A stretch of DNA of 49,420 bases from JAHEJA01 sp965657215 (GTDB lineage Bacteria; Pseudomonadota; Alphaproteobacteria; Rhodobacterales; Rhodobacteraceae). Location: the NCBI GenBank assembly GCA_965657215.1, contig CBFHNR010000018.1, forward strand, positions 1 through 49,420, written 5' to 3'. Shown here piece after piece: positions 8,449 through 17,244 of this stretch. A model generated the notes under the pieces. The model ran no database searches and had not been told where the DNA came from. It was given only the letters and a program-made list of their open reading frames with translations. A program made the position numbers and the translations under genes. The stretch's first letter is position 1, and every line of letters begins with the position of its first letter.

Positions 8449-9399
8449 ATGTTGAAAACTATCTCTGCTGCTCTTTTGTGGACAACTGCGACCTCGGCAA
8501 TGGCTGAGGGCAACATCAAAATCGCCACTGACATTGGTGTCCTTAGCTCAATAGCGACGCTTGTTGGCGGAGATGTGGTTCACGTTGATCGTGTCATTCC
8601 CGTGAATTCAGACCACCACAACCTCACCCTGAAACCATCGCAAGTGCGCGCTTTGAACAATGCCGACATTGTGGTGTGGGTCGGCGACGGTTTAAGCGCT
8701 GCGGTTGGGCATACGTTGGAAAATGGTGGTGGCGACAAAATCATCATGACCCTAACTGAGGATCATAACCTACGTCATTTAGACAGCAGAGACATCGAAC
8801 AATTCGGAAGTGAAGGTGACGATCATGATCATTCCCACGGTCACGATTACGGCCATAATGATGATCATGAAGGTGAGGCCATCGATCCCCATGTGTGGCT
8901 AAATTTTGAGAACCTAAAAATCACGGCCAAACATTTGAGCAATAAACTTTCTGAGCTATCGCCTAATAACGCCACCCAGTTTGCGGCAAATACAGACAAG
9001 CTTATTGCTGATCTCTCCGATATTCAGACCAGAGCAGATGCGCTTTTTGATGGTATTGATGACGCACATTTCGTCACGAGCCATGACGCCTATCAGTATT
9101 TCGAGGATCAATTCAATTTTGAACTTGAAGCTGTGATTACTGGAAGCGATGGCGCAGAAATCGGGCCGAAAACATTGTCAAACTTGCTTGAGCATATGCA
9201 TGATCATGTTCCAAGCTGTATGATCGTGGACCCCCGTGAAGGGACAGCGCTCGCAGAGCAAATCGCCAAAGACTTGGACCTGACAGTTGTATCTCTGGAC
9301 CCGACAGGCGACAACCTGGACGCCACACGAAACAATGTTCTTGGGTTGATGAACGAAACAGTTGATGCCTTTGCGCGTTGTTTTAAGATCAATACATAG
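8449..9399 (+). CDS. znuA: Zinc ABC transporter substrate-binding protein ZnuA
   Basis: A 316-residue periplasmic solute-binding protein of the ZnuA/TroA family, with an N-terminal signal peptide ending near SAMAEG. A His/Asp-rich loop at about residues 124-144 (DDHDHSHGHDYGHNDDHEG) is the zinc-collecting loop typical of ZnuA. Metal-ligand segments are present: SDHHNLTLKPSQ, DPHVWLN and VTSHDAYQYF. It captures periplasmic zinc and hands it to ZnuB. It is divergent from zur across the Zur box, with no other gene in its transcription unit visible. Confidence 0.95.
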   Translation: MLKTISAALLWTTATSAMAEGNIKIATDIGVLSSIATLVGGDVVHVDRVIPVNSDHHNLTLKPSQVRALNNADIVVWVGDGLSAAVGHTLENGGGDKIIMTLTEDHNLRHLDSRDIEQFGSEGDDHDHSHGHDYGHNDDHEGEAIDPHVWLNFENLKITAKHLSNKLSELSPNNATQFAANTDKLIADLSDIQTRADALFDGIDDAHFVTSHDAYQYFEDQFNFELEAVITGSDGAEIGPKTLSNLLEHMHDHVPSCMIVDPREGTALAEQIAKDLDLTVVSLDPTGDNLDATRNNVLGLMNETVDAFARCFKINT

Positions 9400-9525
9400 G
9401 ATTGGAATTTCGACCCAAATCTCAACAGGATTGTGCCTATAAAGTTGGCCCATCTTCAATCTAATTATTACAGAATGACGGGTGGGCCTATCCTGATATA
9501 GTTTCATCATAACCATGAGGTGAGC

Positions 9526-10314
9526 ATGCAACAGAGTCAAATTGATATCCTCGATCCCGCGCGTGCCAACGCCCTTTTCGTGACCCTAGGGATGAGGGAT
9601 GTGGTCGAGGTTAGTGATGAGCTACCGCCATTTTTTCATCAAATTTACTTTTGGGAACCTCAACAGGCCGAGGATTTAGGCCGCGATGGGCATCCTAAAA
9701 CTGGCAAAGGATTGATCCCTGATCTAGGCCTCCCGCGTCGAATGTGGGCGGGAGGTCAGCTTGAGTTTCTAGCCCCATTGCGTGTTGGCCAAGAGGCCAC
9801 AAAAACCAGCATTGTCCACAAAACAGCCCAGAAAAGAGGGCGGACTGGACCTTTGGCTTTTGTCACCCTGTTGCATGAAATCTCACAAAATGGAAAAATC
9901 TGCGTGCGGGAATTCCAAGACCTCGTTTATCGAGAGGATCCAGACCCCGCTACCCCGTCGCCACCCCCTCAGATGGCGGACATGGATGAAACGGACCATC
10001 AAAAGACGGCCTTTAGCTCAACACAACTTTTTCGCTATTCCGCCCTGACCTTTAACGGGCATCGCATACATTATGATCTTGATTATGCGCGAGACGTCGA
10101 AGGATATGACGGTCTTGTCACACATGGACCTTTGCTCGCGCAACTCTTTATGCTCCAAGCAAAACACCATTTAGGGTCCCTCTCAAAATTTTCATTTCGC
10201 GGAACAGCACCCCTTATGCATTTTGAAACAGCGGACCTATGTTGGAAGGATGGGCAAAGCTGGGTACGTGCGGCTGATGGGCGTGTGTGCATGACGGCAC
10301 AAAGTCACGCTTAA
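9526..10314 (+). CDS. HTD2/FAS1-like acyl dehydratase (mesaconyl-C4-CoA hydratase-like)
   Basis: About 262 residues with two hot-dog halves. The N-terminal half carries the typical PRRMWAGGQLEFLAPLRVGQ segment. The C-terminal half has a hydratase-like motif, RYSALTFNGHRIHYDLDYAR, followed by GLVTHGPLLAQL. These features match the HTD2-like group that includes mesaconyl-C4-CoA hydratase. The likely reaction is reversible hydration/dehydration of an acyl-CoA, but the substrate is not readable. ATG at 9526 is preferred over GTG at 9520 because GAGG at 9517-9520 is correctly spaced for the former. Its stop overlaps that of the convergent flavoprotein within TTAA. Confidence 0.78.
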   Translation: MQQSQIDILDPARANALFVTLGMRDVVEVSDELPPFFHQIYFWEPQQAEDLGRDGHPKTGKGLIPDLGLPRRMWAGGQLEFLAPLRVGQEATKTSIVHKTAQKRGRTGPLAFVTLLHEISQNGKICVREFQDLVYREDPDPATPSPPPQMADMDETDHQKTAFSSTQLFRYSALTFNGHRIHYDLDYARDVEGYDGLVTHGPLLAQLFMLQAKHHLGSLSKFSFRGTAPLMHFETADLCWKDGQSWVRAADGRVCMTAQSHA

Positions 10315-11345
10315 AAGCTTGCTTCTGGGCGAAAGCTTTCTGGAATTTCGTCAAGCCCCTCCAAGATCAAGTCAGCCAAGACATGCGCCATTTTTGGCGC
10401 CATACCTAGCCCAATCTTAAACCCACCGTTCAAAATAAACGCATCTGGATCAAGGGGATGTTGCCCAATAACGGGTGCGCGGCTTCGGCTTCTGGGGCGG
10501 ACCCCTGCCCAGCGCGCCAAGAGTGGGGCCGATTTCAAAGACGGCAAAAACGCCCGTGCACGTTCAATAATCTTATCCAATTGATCATCCGTAGAGGTCG
10601 GATCTTCATAGAATCGCTCTGACGTGGACCCAACCGCGACAGTACCGTTTTCGTGCGGAATGATATGCAACGTGTCGGCAAATAGCTGGGGTTGATCGCG
10701 TACATCTAGCTGAAACAGGGCCGCCTGCCCTTTGACGCCATTGCCAAATTGACGGGGTCTGTTGGCGCTGATCCGATCAATGTCATGCACCCCTGTCGCC
10801 CAAACACAGCGCCCTTGATCGGGACCATCCACAGAAATGTTCACACCTGATTTCGTCAAAGCAGAGGCCAATGACAGGCAGGCCGCTTTTGGATTTATGC
10901 GTCCCGTCAAAGTGTCAAAAATCCAATGACCTGTCGGAGAAGGTGTCATCCAATCCCCCATGTCATCCACTCCTAAAACACGCCAATTCGCCTGACCTAA
11001 CCAGAGCGTTTTGGCGTTCTCAGACCGTTGATGGGCCAATTCAATGTGGCGCTCTTCCAAGATTGGTTGAATTCGACCCAATCGCGCGTATCCACTTGAT
11101 TGGGCAGAGCATGCATCGACTTCTTTCCAAAACACTTGCGCCATGAGGAGGCTGTCTAATTGGAACTGTTTTTTATCGTTCCAATTTTCGGGTGTATGGG
11201 GTGCGAGTGCGCCGACGATGCCACCACTTGCCCCAGAAGCGAGGCCATTGGGGTCGATTATTTTGACCTTAGCACCCCGTTGGGTGAGGACCCACGCAAG
11301 CGACAAGCCCAAGATACCAGCACCGCGAATTGTAACATCTACCAT
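10311..11345 (-). CDS. FAD-dependent oxidoreductase, DAO family (possible stand-alone MnmC oxidoreductase domain)
   Basis: A 344-residue flavoprotein of the D-amino-acid-oxidase fold. It has an N-terminal dinucleotide-binding motif (GAGILGLSLAW, residues 8-18), an acidic residue ending the second strand (KIIDPNG), and the segment ASGASGGIVGALAPH. That segment resembles the FAD-contacting ASG...GAL.P motif of the MnmC oxidoreductase domain. The C-terminal GVRPRSRSRAPVIG and GFKIGLGMAPKMA are typical of the family. It is divergent from mnmD, 66 bases away. In E. coli the two activities are fused in MnmC, so this could supply the cmnm5U34 oxidation. It could equally be a glycine- or ThiO-type oxidase. 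Confidence 0.8.
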   Translation of the reverse strand: MVDVTIRGAGILGLSLAWVLTQRGAKVKIIDPNGLASGASGGIVGALAPHTPENWNDKKQFQLDSLLMAQVFWKEVDACSAQSSGYARLGRIQPILEERHIELAHQRSENAKTLWLGQANWRVLGVDDMGDWMTPSPTGHWIFDTLTGRINPKAACLSLASALTKSGVNISVDGPDQGRCVWATGVHDIDRISANRPRQFGNGVKGQAALFQLDVRDQPQLFADTLHIIPHENGTVAVGSTSERFYEDPTSTDDQLDKIIERARAFLPSLKSAPLLARWAGVRPRSRSRAPVIGQHPLDPDAFILNGGFKIGLGMAPKMAHVLADLILEGLDEIPESFRPEASF

Positions 11346-11411
11346 TGCAAGCCCACATTAGTTGTAGCAATGTCCTAGTGACGATTACCGTCGGAAACAA
11401 GGCCCCTGAAC

Positions 11412-12104
11412 ATGACGCAGACATCCGCGACGTTAGAATGGCGAAACGACGCAATACCCGTTTCGACGAAATTCGATGACCCGTATTATTCGTTGGACAG
11501 CGGCCTGTACGAAACCAAACATGTCTTTTTGTCAGGTAATGATCTTCCCAATCGATTTTGCGATGGGTTTCATATCGCTGAACTAGGGTTTGGAACAGCT
11601 TTGAATTTTTTAGCGGCCTTGGATGCGTGGCGTGGGTCTGATCAAAAGGGTGCGCTTCATTTTACAAGTTTTGAAGCCTATCCAATGTCCGTTGAGGACA
11701 TGCAAAAGGCGCATGCTCAGTTTCCCGAAATCGCACTCCTTGCCCACGAATTTGGGCCTATATGGCAATCTCTCTTGGACACTGGGACCGCAGCTGGACG
11801 AGATTATCATTTGACACTCATCATAGGCGATGCACGCGAGATGTTGAAAACGTGGACTGGAATGGCGGACTGTTGGTTCTTGGACGGGTTTTCACCTGCT
11901 AAAAATCCTGAGCTGTGGGAACAAGATATTCTAAGCGAGGTCGGCAAACATACAGCCCCAAACGGGACCGCTGCGACCTATACCGCCGCGGGATTTGTGC
12001 GCCGCAATCTAGAAACCGCCGGATTTTCCGTTACCCGTATCCAAGGCTACGGCCGCAAACGTCATATGACCCAAGCTCGAAAAGTAGACCAACATGCAGA
12101 GTAA
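11412..12104 (+). CDS. mnmD: tRNA U34 5-methylaminomethyl-2-thiouridine methyltransferase MnmD
   Basis: A 230-residue protein corresponding to the stand-alone methyltransferase half of MnmC (DUF752). It has the SAM-binding FHIAELGFGTALNFLAAL motif (about residues 50-67) and the family signature DCWFLDGFSPAKNPELW (about residues 155-171). It would methylate nm5s2U34 of tRNAs to mnm5s2U34 using S-adenosylmethionine. The divergent neighbour is a DAO flavoprotein that may be the missing oxidase half. The 3' end overlaps the start of the DMT transporter by 11 bases, so the two are probably coupled. Confidence 0.88.
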   Translation: MTQTSATLEWRNDAIPVSTKFDDPYYSLDSGLYETKHVFLSGNDLPNRFCDGFHIAELGFGTALNFLAALDAWRGSDQKGALHFTSFEAYPMSVEDMQKAHAQFPEIALLAHEFGPIWQSLLDTGTAAGRDYHLTLIIGDAREMLKTWTGMADCWFLDGFSPAKNPELWEQDILSEVGKHTAPNGTAATYTAAGFVRRNLETAGFSVTRIQGYGRKRHMTQARKVDQHAE

Positions 12105-12957
12105 TACGCGCCTAGGCATTATCTTGATGGTTCTCACCACCATCGTCTTTGCATCCCAAGATGGGCTTTCGCGTCATCTGGCTTCAGAATATAATGTGAT
12201 GATGATCGTTATGATCCGATATTGGTTTTTTGCAGCCTTTGTCCTAACAATCGCCTCCCGTCATGCCGGTGGTTTGAAAGAGGCCGCACGCACATCGCAG
12301 CCCGTTTTGCAAATCACGCGTGGCCTATTGTTGGCAGCTGAAATTTGCGTCATGGTCTTAGGGTTCAAGCTTCTTGGCCTTATCGAAAGCCATGCAATTT
12401 TCACCAGTTACCCGTTACTTGTGGCTGCCCTCTCTGGGCCTATATTGGGCGAAAAGGTTGGGTGGCGCAGGTGGGGCGCAATTGGCGTTGGATTTATTGG
12501 CGTCCTCATCATCCTACGCCCGGGCGTTGGTGTGTTTTCCCCAAATGCGATCGTCCCACTCATTGCTGCGTTTCTCTTTGCCATCTATGGATTGCTCACC
12601 CGATTTGCCGCGCGCAAAGACAGCACCGCGACCAGCTTTTTCTGGACTGGGGTTGCTGGGTCCGTTGCGATGACCTTCGTGGGGGTTTGGTTTTGGGAAC
12701 CGATGACATTGGCAGATTGGGGCTGGATGGCATTGTTATGTGTTACTGGCGCGCTGGGGCACTATTTACTTATCCGCTGCTACGAAGTGGCCGAGGCCAG
12801 TGCCGTGCAACCTTTTGCCTATTTGCAACTGGTCTTCGCCTCTGTTTTCGCGATCTTTATTTTCGGTGAAACGCTAGAAACGCATACGCTGATCGGAGCG
12901 ATCATTGTTATTGGCGCAGGTCTATTCACCTTGTGGAGAGAGCGGCAAAAGTCCTGA
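12094..12957 (+). CDS. DMT-superfamily (EamA) transporter
   Basis: A 287-residue membrane protein with about ten hydrophobic helices in two EamA repeats (first ending near residue 140, second from about 150). The typical ITRGLLLAAEICVMVLGF and PFAYLQLVFASVFAIFIFGE segments are present. EamA proteins export metabolites, often amino acids or nucleobases; the substrate is unknown here. The ATG lies inside the 3' end of mnmD (11-base overlap). Its own 3' end overlaps the convergent lytic transglycosylase by 36 bases. Confidence 0.88.
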   Translation: MQSNTRLGIILMVLTTIVFASQDGLSRHLASEYNVMMIVMIRYWFFAAFVLTIASRHAGGLKEAARTSQPVLQITRGLLLAAEICVMVLGFKLLGLIESHAIFTSYPLLVAALSGPILGEKVGWRRWGAIGVGFIGVLIILRPGVGVFSPNAIVPLIAAFLFAIYGLLTRFAARKDSTATSFFWTGVAGSVAMTFVGVWFWEPMTLADWGWMALLCVTGALGHYLLIRCYEVAEASAVQPFAYLQLVFASVFAIFIFGETLETHTLIGAIIVIGAGLFTLWRERQKS

Positions 12958-14877
12958 TCCGCGCAGTTCCTGTGAAAAGGGAATAGGCAGGGCTGTTTGA
13001 CCGAGGCGCGCGCGATAAACGGGCAAGCTTTCGGTGACACGCATCACATAGTTTCGCGTTTCCTCAAAGGGAATCAATTCAATCCAGTCAATAATATCCA
13101 CCTCTGATGAGCGAGGATCACCATAAAGCGCGCTCCATTTTTCGGCTCGGCTTGGGCCCGCATTATATGCAACAGACATGAGCACTGGATTGCCAGTGAA
13201 CCGTGTTCCAAGTTCCGCCAAATATGTGGTCCCAAGGGCGGCGTTATATTCCCAGTCTTCGGTCAACCGATCCTCTAGATACGGCACCCCTAAATCGCCT
13301 GCCATCTCTTCGGCAGTTTTCGGCATAAGTTGCATCAACCCTTTGGCCCCAACAGGTGACACAACCCGCGGATCAAATTCACTTTCGCGTCTTGAAATGG
13401 CCAAGGACAGCTCTGGTTTAACCGGCCACTGGATGTCGATCATGGGATGAAGCGCAAAGTAAGGTCTCGCAAATGTGCGCCCTTGGCTGGCTGCGCGCTT
13501 TCCAACCATAACGAGGACATGTGGTTTGTTTGCCTCTTCTAAAAAATCGGCGAGCTGCAAGATTTCAATATCGGTAAGGGTCTCTGCCAAATGAGTCATA
13601 AACCGCTCTGCTAGGGAATGTTGTTCCGCCGCAAACAACAGTATGGCTGATCTAAAGACGCTGCTCTCGACAAAACTGGCCGTGCGCCAATCGGGCAATT
13701 CTGAACGATCCGCAAAGGTTGGGTCAATGGTGGCCCCAATTTCTTCAGCGGCTAAAAGGCCATAAAAACTTGTTTGATGATCGGCCCCCAATTCAAAAGC
13801 TTGCTGCGCTTTGTCAGTTTGACCATTGGCTTTATAAGCGCGACCCAACCAATAATACCCCCGACCTAATGAAATCGGCGTATCGACCGCAAACAAAAAG
13901 CGTTCAAAATGCTGAACCGCATCGCTTGCTTCATTAAGACGTGTCAGTGCCATATACCCTGCGAGCCATTCCAATTCGGCATAATCATCTCCTTCCGACA
14001 AGAAGTGATTTGCCGCAATTTGATAGGCTCGGCCAGCTTTGCCATCTCTCAAAAGATTGCGGGCAAGGTGCTTGCGTGACGTTGCCCAAGCTTCGGGATT
14101 TCCGAGGCTAACAGCAGATTGACTGGCTGGGATAATCATCTCGGCTGCTTCATCTAAACGCCAGGCCCGCGTGCGAAATTCATAGCGCGCATGAACGATC
14201 AGAGGGTGTGTTTTGAGGGCATCAGGAACAGCATCCAACAACGTGTCTGCAGCATCAGATTTATGTCTCACGGCGATACGCGCCTTGGCGAGGGCTTGAA
14301 GGTCCGCTCCAACAAGTGGGAACATCCTCTCCGTATCTCTGTCCCAATCCTTCCATAGGACCATTTCCAAACGTTCTTTGGACAAGGGCGTCACGTATGA
14401 TCCGAATTCAGACACAATCGCGTCAAACGTCTCTGTATCCATTGAGAAATTCAGCCAAGCATTTTGCAGGATCAGTTTTGCTTTGTTCGCTTGATTTGAT
14501 TGCTCCAATGCGCGGGCATAGATCAATGAGCCTTGCGCGGTTTGAGGCAAATTTTCATCGAAGAACGCCAACACGGTGTTCGACGGCGCTTGGGCAAAAT
14601 TCTTTTCCGATCGTCGAATTAAGTAGGGCAAACCGGGCCAATCTGGATTGCGATTCAAGAAATCTATGGTCGCTTCCTGTGGTCCCCGTCCCGACCTTAG
14701 GAAATGCCACAAAATGATGTCTCGCCCCAAGTCTCCGTCCTTGGCCCCAAGCGTGACGGCCAAAGACCAATCTTTGCTCTTCATTGCATCAAACGCCTGC
14801 GACAAGGCACGATCAGGGGTTTGGCTCGCCGCTGAGGTGGCGATAAAACCAATAATTAGTGCAATTCTGCGGATCAT
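12922..14877 (-). CDS. slt: Soluble lytic murein transglycosylase (Slt70-like)
   Basis: A 651-residue protein with an N-terminal signal peptide ending near AASQT. A long alpha-superhelical (TPR-like) region comes next, then a C-terminal SLT domain from about residue 490. The catalytic glutamate is in ISRRESEFDP (around residue 498), followed by GAKGLMQLMP and AYNAGPSRAEKW, the three SLT signatures. The enzyme cleaves peptidoglycan glycan strands to 1,6-anhydromuropeptides in the periplasm, for wall turnover. It is a single gene, convergent with the DMT transporter with a 36-base coding overlap and no visible terminator. Confidence 0.94.
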   Translation of the reverse strand: MIRRIALIIGFIATSAASQTPDRALSQAFDAMKSKDWSLAVTLGAKDGDLGRDIILWHFLRSGRGPQEATIDFLNRNPDWPGLPYLIRRSEKNFAQAPSNTVLAFFDENLPQTAQGSLIYARALEQSNQANKAKLILQNAWLNFSMDTETFDAIVSEFGSYVTPLSKERLEMVLWKDWDRDTERMFPLVGADLQALAKARIAVRHKSDAADTLLDAVPDALKTHPLIVHARYEFRTRAWRLDEAAEMIIPASQSAVSLGNPEAWATSRKHLARNLLRDGKAGRAYQIAANHFLSEGDDYAELEWLAGYMALTRLNEASDAVQHFERFLFAVDTPISLGRGYYWLGRAYKANGQTDKAQQAFELGADHQTSFYGLLAAEEIGATIDPTFADRSELPDWRTASFVESSVFRSAILLFAAEQHSLAERFMTHLAETLTDIEILQLADFLEEANKPHVLVMVGKRAASQGRTFARPYFALHPMIDIQWPVKPELSLAISRRESEFDPRVVSPVGAKGLMQLMPKTAEEMAGDLGVPYLEDRLTEDWEYNAALGTTYLAELGTRFTGNPVLMSVAYNAGPSRAEKWSALYGDPRSSEVDIIDWIELIPFEETRNYVMRVTESLPVYRARLGQTALPIPFSQELRGSGLLPLSPQGE

Positions 14878-15028
14878 GGCTTGCTTTTTTCCCTATGAAG
14901 ACGGATAGACATATCGGAATTTAGTCTGGTGGTGGGTCCATTCAATTAACGTTAATGTTATGGGCAATCCTCCGCCGTTGCAAACGGGCGTTCCGATATG
15001 GACAGGCCCAATTAAAAAGGAGTGTGTC

Positions 15029-15901
15029 ATGTTAAAAGGCTCAATGCCAGCTTTGGTCACGCCGTTCAAAAACGGCGAAGTAGATCTGGATACACTCAAA
15101 AAGCTCGTCGAGTGGCATATTGCTCAAGGATCACATGGTTTGGTCCCCGTCGGCACCACAGGCGAAAGTCCAACCCTATCGCACGATGAACACGAGCTTG
15201 TTGTTGAAACCGTTGTCAAAACCGTCGCAGGTCGTATTCCTGTGGTTGCAGGTGCTGGTTCAAACAACACAGCCGAATCTTTACGGTTGATGCAACATGC
15301 AAAATCTGTTGGCGCTGATGCTGCCCTTGTTGTGACGCCTTACTATAACAAGCCAACACAAGCAGGCCTCATTGCACATTTCAAAACGCTGCATGATGCG
15401 TGTGAGCTACCTATCGTGATCTACAACATTCCCGGTCGCTCTGTTGTCGATATGTCCCCTGAGACAATGGGCGAATTGGCCGCGCTACCGCGTATCATAG
15501 GTGTCAAAGACGCCACAGGCGATTTGGCGCGTGTTTGCTCGCAACGTTTGACCTGCGGCAACGAATTCCTTCAGATTTCTGGTGAGGATGCAACGGCGCA
15601 TGGGTTTAACGCTCAAGGTGGTATCGGGTGCATTTCTGTGACTGCAAACGTCGCACCTGCCTTGTGTTCACAACTTCAAGAGGCTTGTTTGAACGGTGAT
15701 TACAAAACTGCTTTGGATATCCAAGACCGCCTTATGCCGCTTCATCACGCTATCTTTACGGAGCCTGGTTTGGTCGGTGCGAAATACGCGATGAGCGTCT
15801 TAGGCCTTTGCAGCGACGAAGTCCGCTTGCCTCTGACGCCACTCACCGATGGCACCAAGGTCAAAGTCGAAAACGCGCTAAAACACGCGGGACTAGTTTA
15901 A
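15029..15901 (+). CDS. dapA: 4-hydroxy-tetrahydrodipicolinate synthase
   Basis: Starting at ATG 15029, with AAGGAG at 15016-15021, the protein has 290 residues, the normal DapA size. An upstream in-frame start at 14960 would add 23 residues unlike DapA. Key residues are visible: GTTGE near residues 42-46, Y106/Y107 in TPYYNKPTQ, Y132 in IYNIPGRS, and the Schiff-base lysine K160 in GVKDATGD. It condenses pyruvate with aspartate semialdehyde in the diaminopimelate/lysine pathway. No other dap gene is nearby. The 3' end overlaps convergent puuD by 9 bases. Confidence 0.95.
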   Translation: MLKGSMPALVTPFKNGEVDLDTLKKLVEWHIAQGSHGLVPVGTTGESPTLSHDEHELVVETVVKTVAGRIPVVAGAGSNNTAESLRLMQHAKSVGADAALVVTPYYNKPTQAGLIAHFKTLHDACELPIVIYNIPGRSVVDMSPETMGELAALPRIIGVKDATGDLARVCSQRLTCGNEFLQISGEDATAHGFNAQGGIGCISVTANVAPALCSQLQEACLNGDYKTALDIQDRLMPLHHAIFTEPGLVGAKYAMSVLGLCSDEVRLPLTPLTDGTKVKVENALKHAGLV

Positions 15902-17149
15902 GGCCAAAGTTAACGGCATTTCGCCCATCGCCGCGCGATACCACTCAATGATTGCGCGGCGCTCTTCGGGTTCCATCCATGTGACATTTGCAGGCGGCAT
16001 GGCGACACTGCGACCCGATTGCAGATAAATCTGTTTCGCATAGGATGTTATATCCGCCGTCGTCTCCAAATAGACCTGTTTCGGAGCCGCGCGTATCCCA
16101 TCATAAAACGGCTCACGTGCGTGACACATCGAACAGCGGCCCAAGACGATGTCTTGGACCTCTTCATACCCTTGTGCTGCGGCAAATATATGCTGACGCT
16201 CGCTCAGCGCGGCGTCAGTTTGTTCACTGTTCGCCGCTGGTCCGCCAAGGGTTGAGAGCCACATGATCAAGATAAACAGAATTGTTGTCACCAACCACGT
16301 CCAGGTCGGCTGACCTTTGCGGGCATGCATCGTGTTAAAGTAGTGACGGATGGTAACCCCCATCAAAAATACGAGCGCCGCGATAAGCCAGTTATATTCG
16401 CTCGCAAAAGCAAGCGGGTAATGATTGGACAACATCAAAAAGATAACGGGAAGCGTTAGGTAATTGTTATGCGTTGAGCGAAGCTTCGCGATGCGCCCGT
16501 ATTTGGCATCTGGGGTCCGCCCTGCTTTTAGATCAGCGACCACAATACGTTGGTTTGGCATGATGATAAAAAACACATTCGCCGTCATGATTGTCGCCGT
16601 GAAGGCCCCAAGGTGCAGCATCATCGCACGGCCCGTGAAAATTTGATTATAGCCCCACCCCATTGTCACAAGAACAAGGAACAGCAAAATCATCAACACA
16701 GTGGGACGTTCTTTTAGACCGCTCTTACAGAGCCAATCATAAATGATCCATCCGATGCTCAACGAGCCAGCAGAGATCAATATACCCTGCCACAGCTGTA
16801 AATCGGCTTTGTTCGCATCAATGAGATAAAGTTCGCCCCCAGCCCAATAGACGATCATCAACAAGGCCGCGCCAGACATCCATGTCCAATAGCTTTCCCA
16901 TTTGAACCAGGTTAGGTGATCAGGCATCGCGGAGGGCGCAACCAAATACTTACGTACGTGATAAAACCCGCCGCCGTGCACTTGCCACTCTTCGCCATGC
17001 GCGCCCTCTGGCAAATCATCAGATTTGCGAAGACCCAAATCCAAAGCGATAAAATAAAAAGACGACCCAATCCACGCGATTGCGGTAATGACATGCAACC
17101 AGCGCACGGCAAAGGCCAGCCACTCCCATATTATCGTTAACTCATACAT
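15893..17149 (-). CDS. puuD: Membrane-bound urate hydroxylase PuuD with cytochrome c domain
   Basis: A 418-residue protein. The N-terminal part has about eight or nine membrane helices (DUF989, urate oxidase N-terminal; MYELTIIWEWLAFAVRWLHV at the start). The C-terminal part is a cytochrome c domain with the heme motif CSMCH near residues 338-342 and a later SGRSVAMPPANVTWM ligand region. PuuD oxidises urate to 5-hydroxyisourate and passes electrons to a cytochrome c-type chain. The next enzymes (UraH, UraD) lie just beyond the divergent LysR gene. The ribosome binding site GAGGGGC lies just before the ATG. The promoter region contains inverted repeats that may bind the LysR regulator. Confidence 0.93.
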   Translation of the reverse strand: MYELTIIWEWLAFAVRWLHVITAIAWIGSSFYFIALDLGLRKSDDLPEGAHGEEWQVHGGGFYHVRKYLVAPSAMPDHLTWFKWESYWTWMSGAALLMIVYWAGGELYLIDANKADLQLWQGILISAGSLSIGWIIYDWLCKSGLKERPTVLMILLFLVLVTMGWGYNQIFTGRAMMLHLGAFTATIMTANVFFIIMPNQRIVVADLKAGRTPDAKYGRIAKLRSTHNNYLTLPVIFLMLSNHYPLAFASEYNWLIAALVFLMGVTIRHYFNTMHARKGQPTWTWLVTTILFILIMWLSTLGGPAANSEQTDAALSERQHIFAAAQGYEEVQDIVLGRCSMCHAREPFYDGIRAAPKQVYLETTADITSYAKQIYLQSGRSVAMPPANVTWMEPEERRAIIEWYRAAMGEMPLTLALN

Positions 17150-17179
17150 GCCCTGCCCCTCGCAAATTTCTCTTGCACT

Positions 17180-17195
17180 TTAGACTGTGGTCTAA
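17180..17195. promoter_or_regulatory. Perfect inverted repeat TTAGAC-N4-GTCTAA in the puuD-lysR gap
   Basis: TTAGAC (17180-17185), spacer TGTG, GTCTAA (17190-17195). It lies between divergent puuD and lysR, where an operator for the LysR protein is expected. Function is inferred from position and symmetry only. Confidence 0.45.
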
Positions 17196-17208
17196 TTTAC
17201 TTGTATTG

Positions 17209-17238
17209 CTAAATAATCCAAGCTGTTTCAAGAAAAGC
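17209..17238. promoter_or_regulatory. Candidate regulator site, copy 1 of a repeated urate-cluster element
   Basis: CTAAAT, then AAGCTGTTTCAA (17220-17231), followed after 7 bases by the degenerate arm CGAAAA. The same 12-mer recurs upstream of puuE (18582-18593), again preceded by CTAAAT. Sharing between the two divergent promoter regions of one pathway suggests a binding site for the local LysR regulator. Confidence 0.5.
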
Positions 17239-17244
17239 CGAAAA

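Noticed and set aside
9400..9525. Gap between znuA and the dehydratase as a possible small RNA or tRNA
   Set aside because: No cloverleaf, no stable hairpin with a T run and no strong promoter could be seen by eye.
12345..12869. 174-codon open frame on the plus strand inside the DMT transporter
   Set aside because: It reads the transporter in another frame and is full of Cys, Trp and Arg. The EamA reading in the main frame is convincing.
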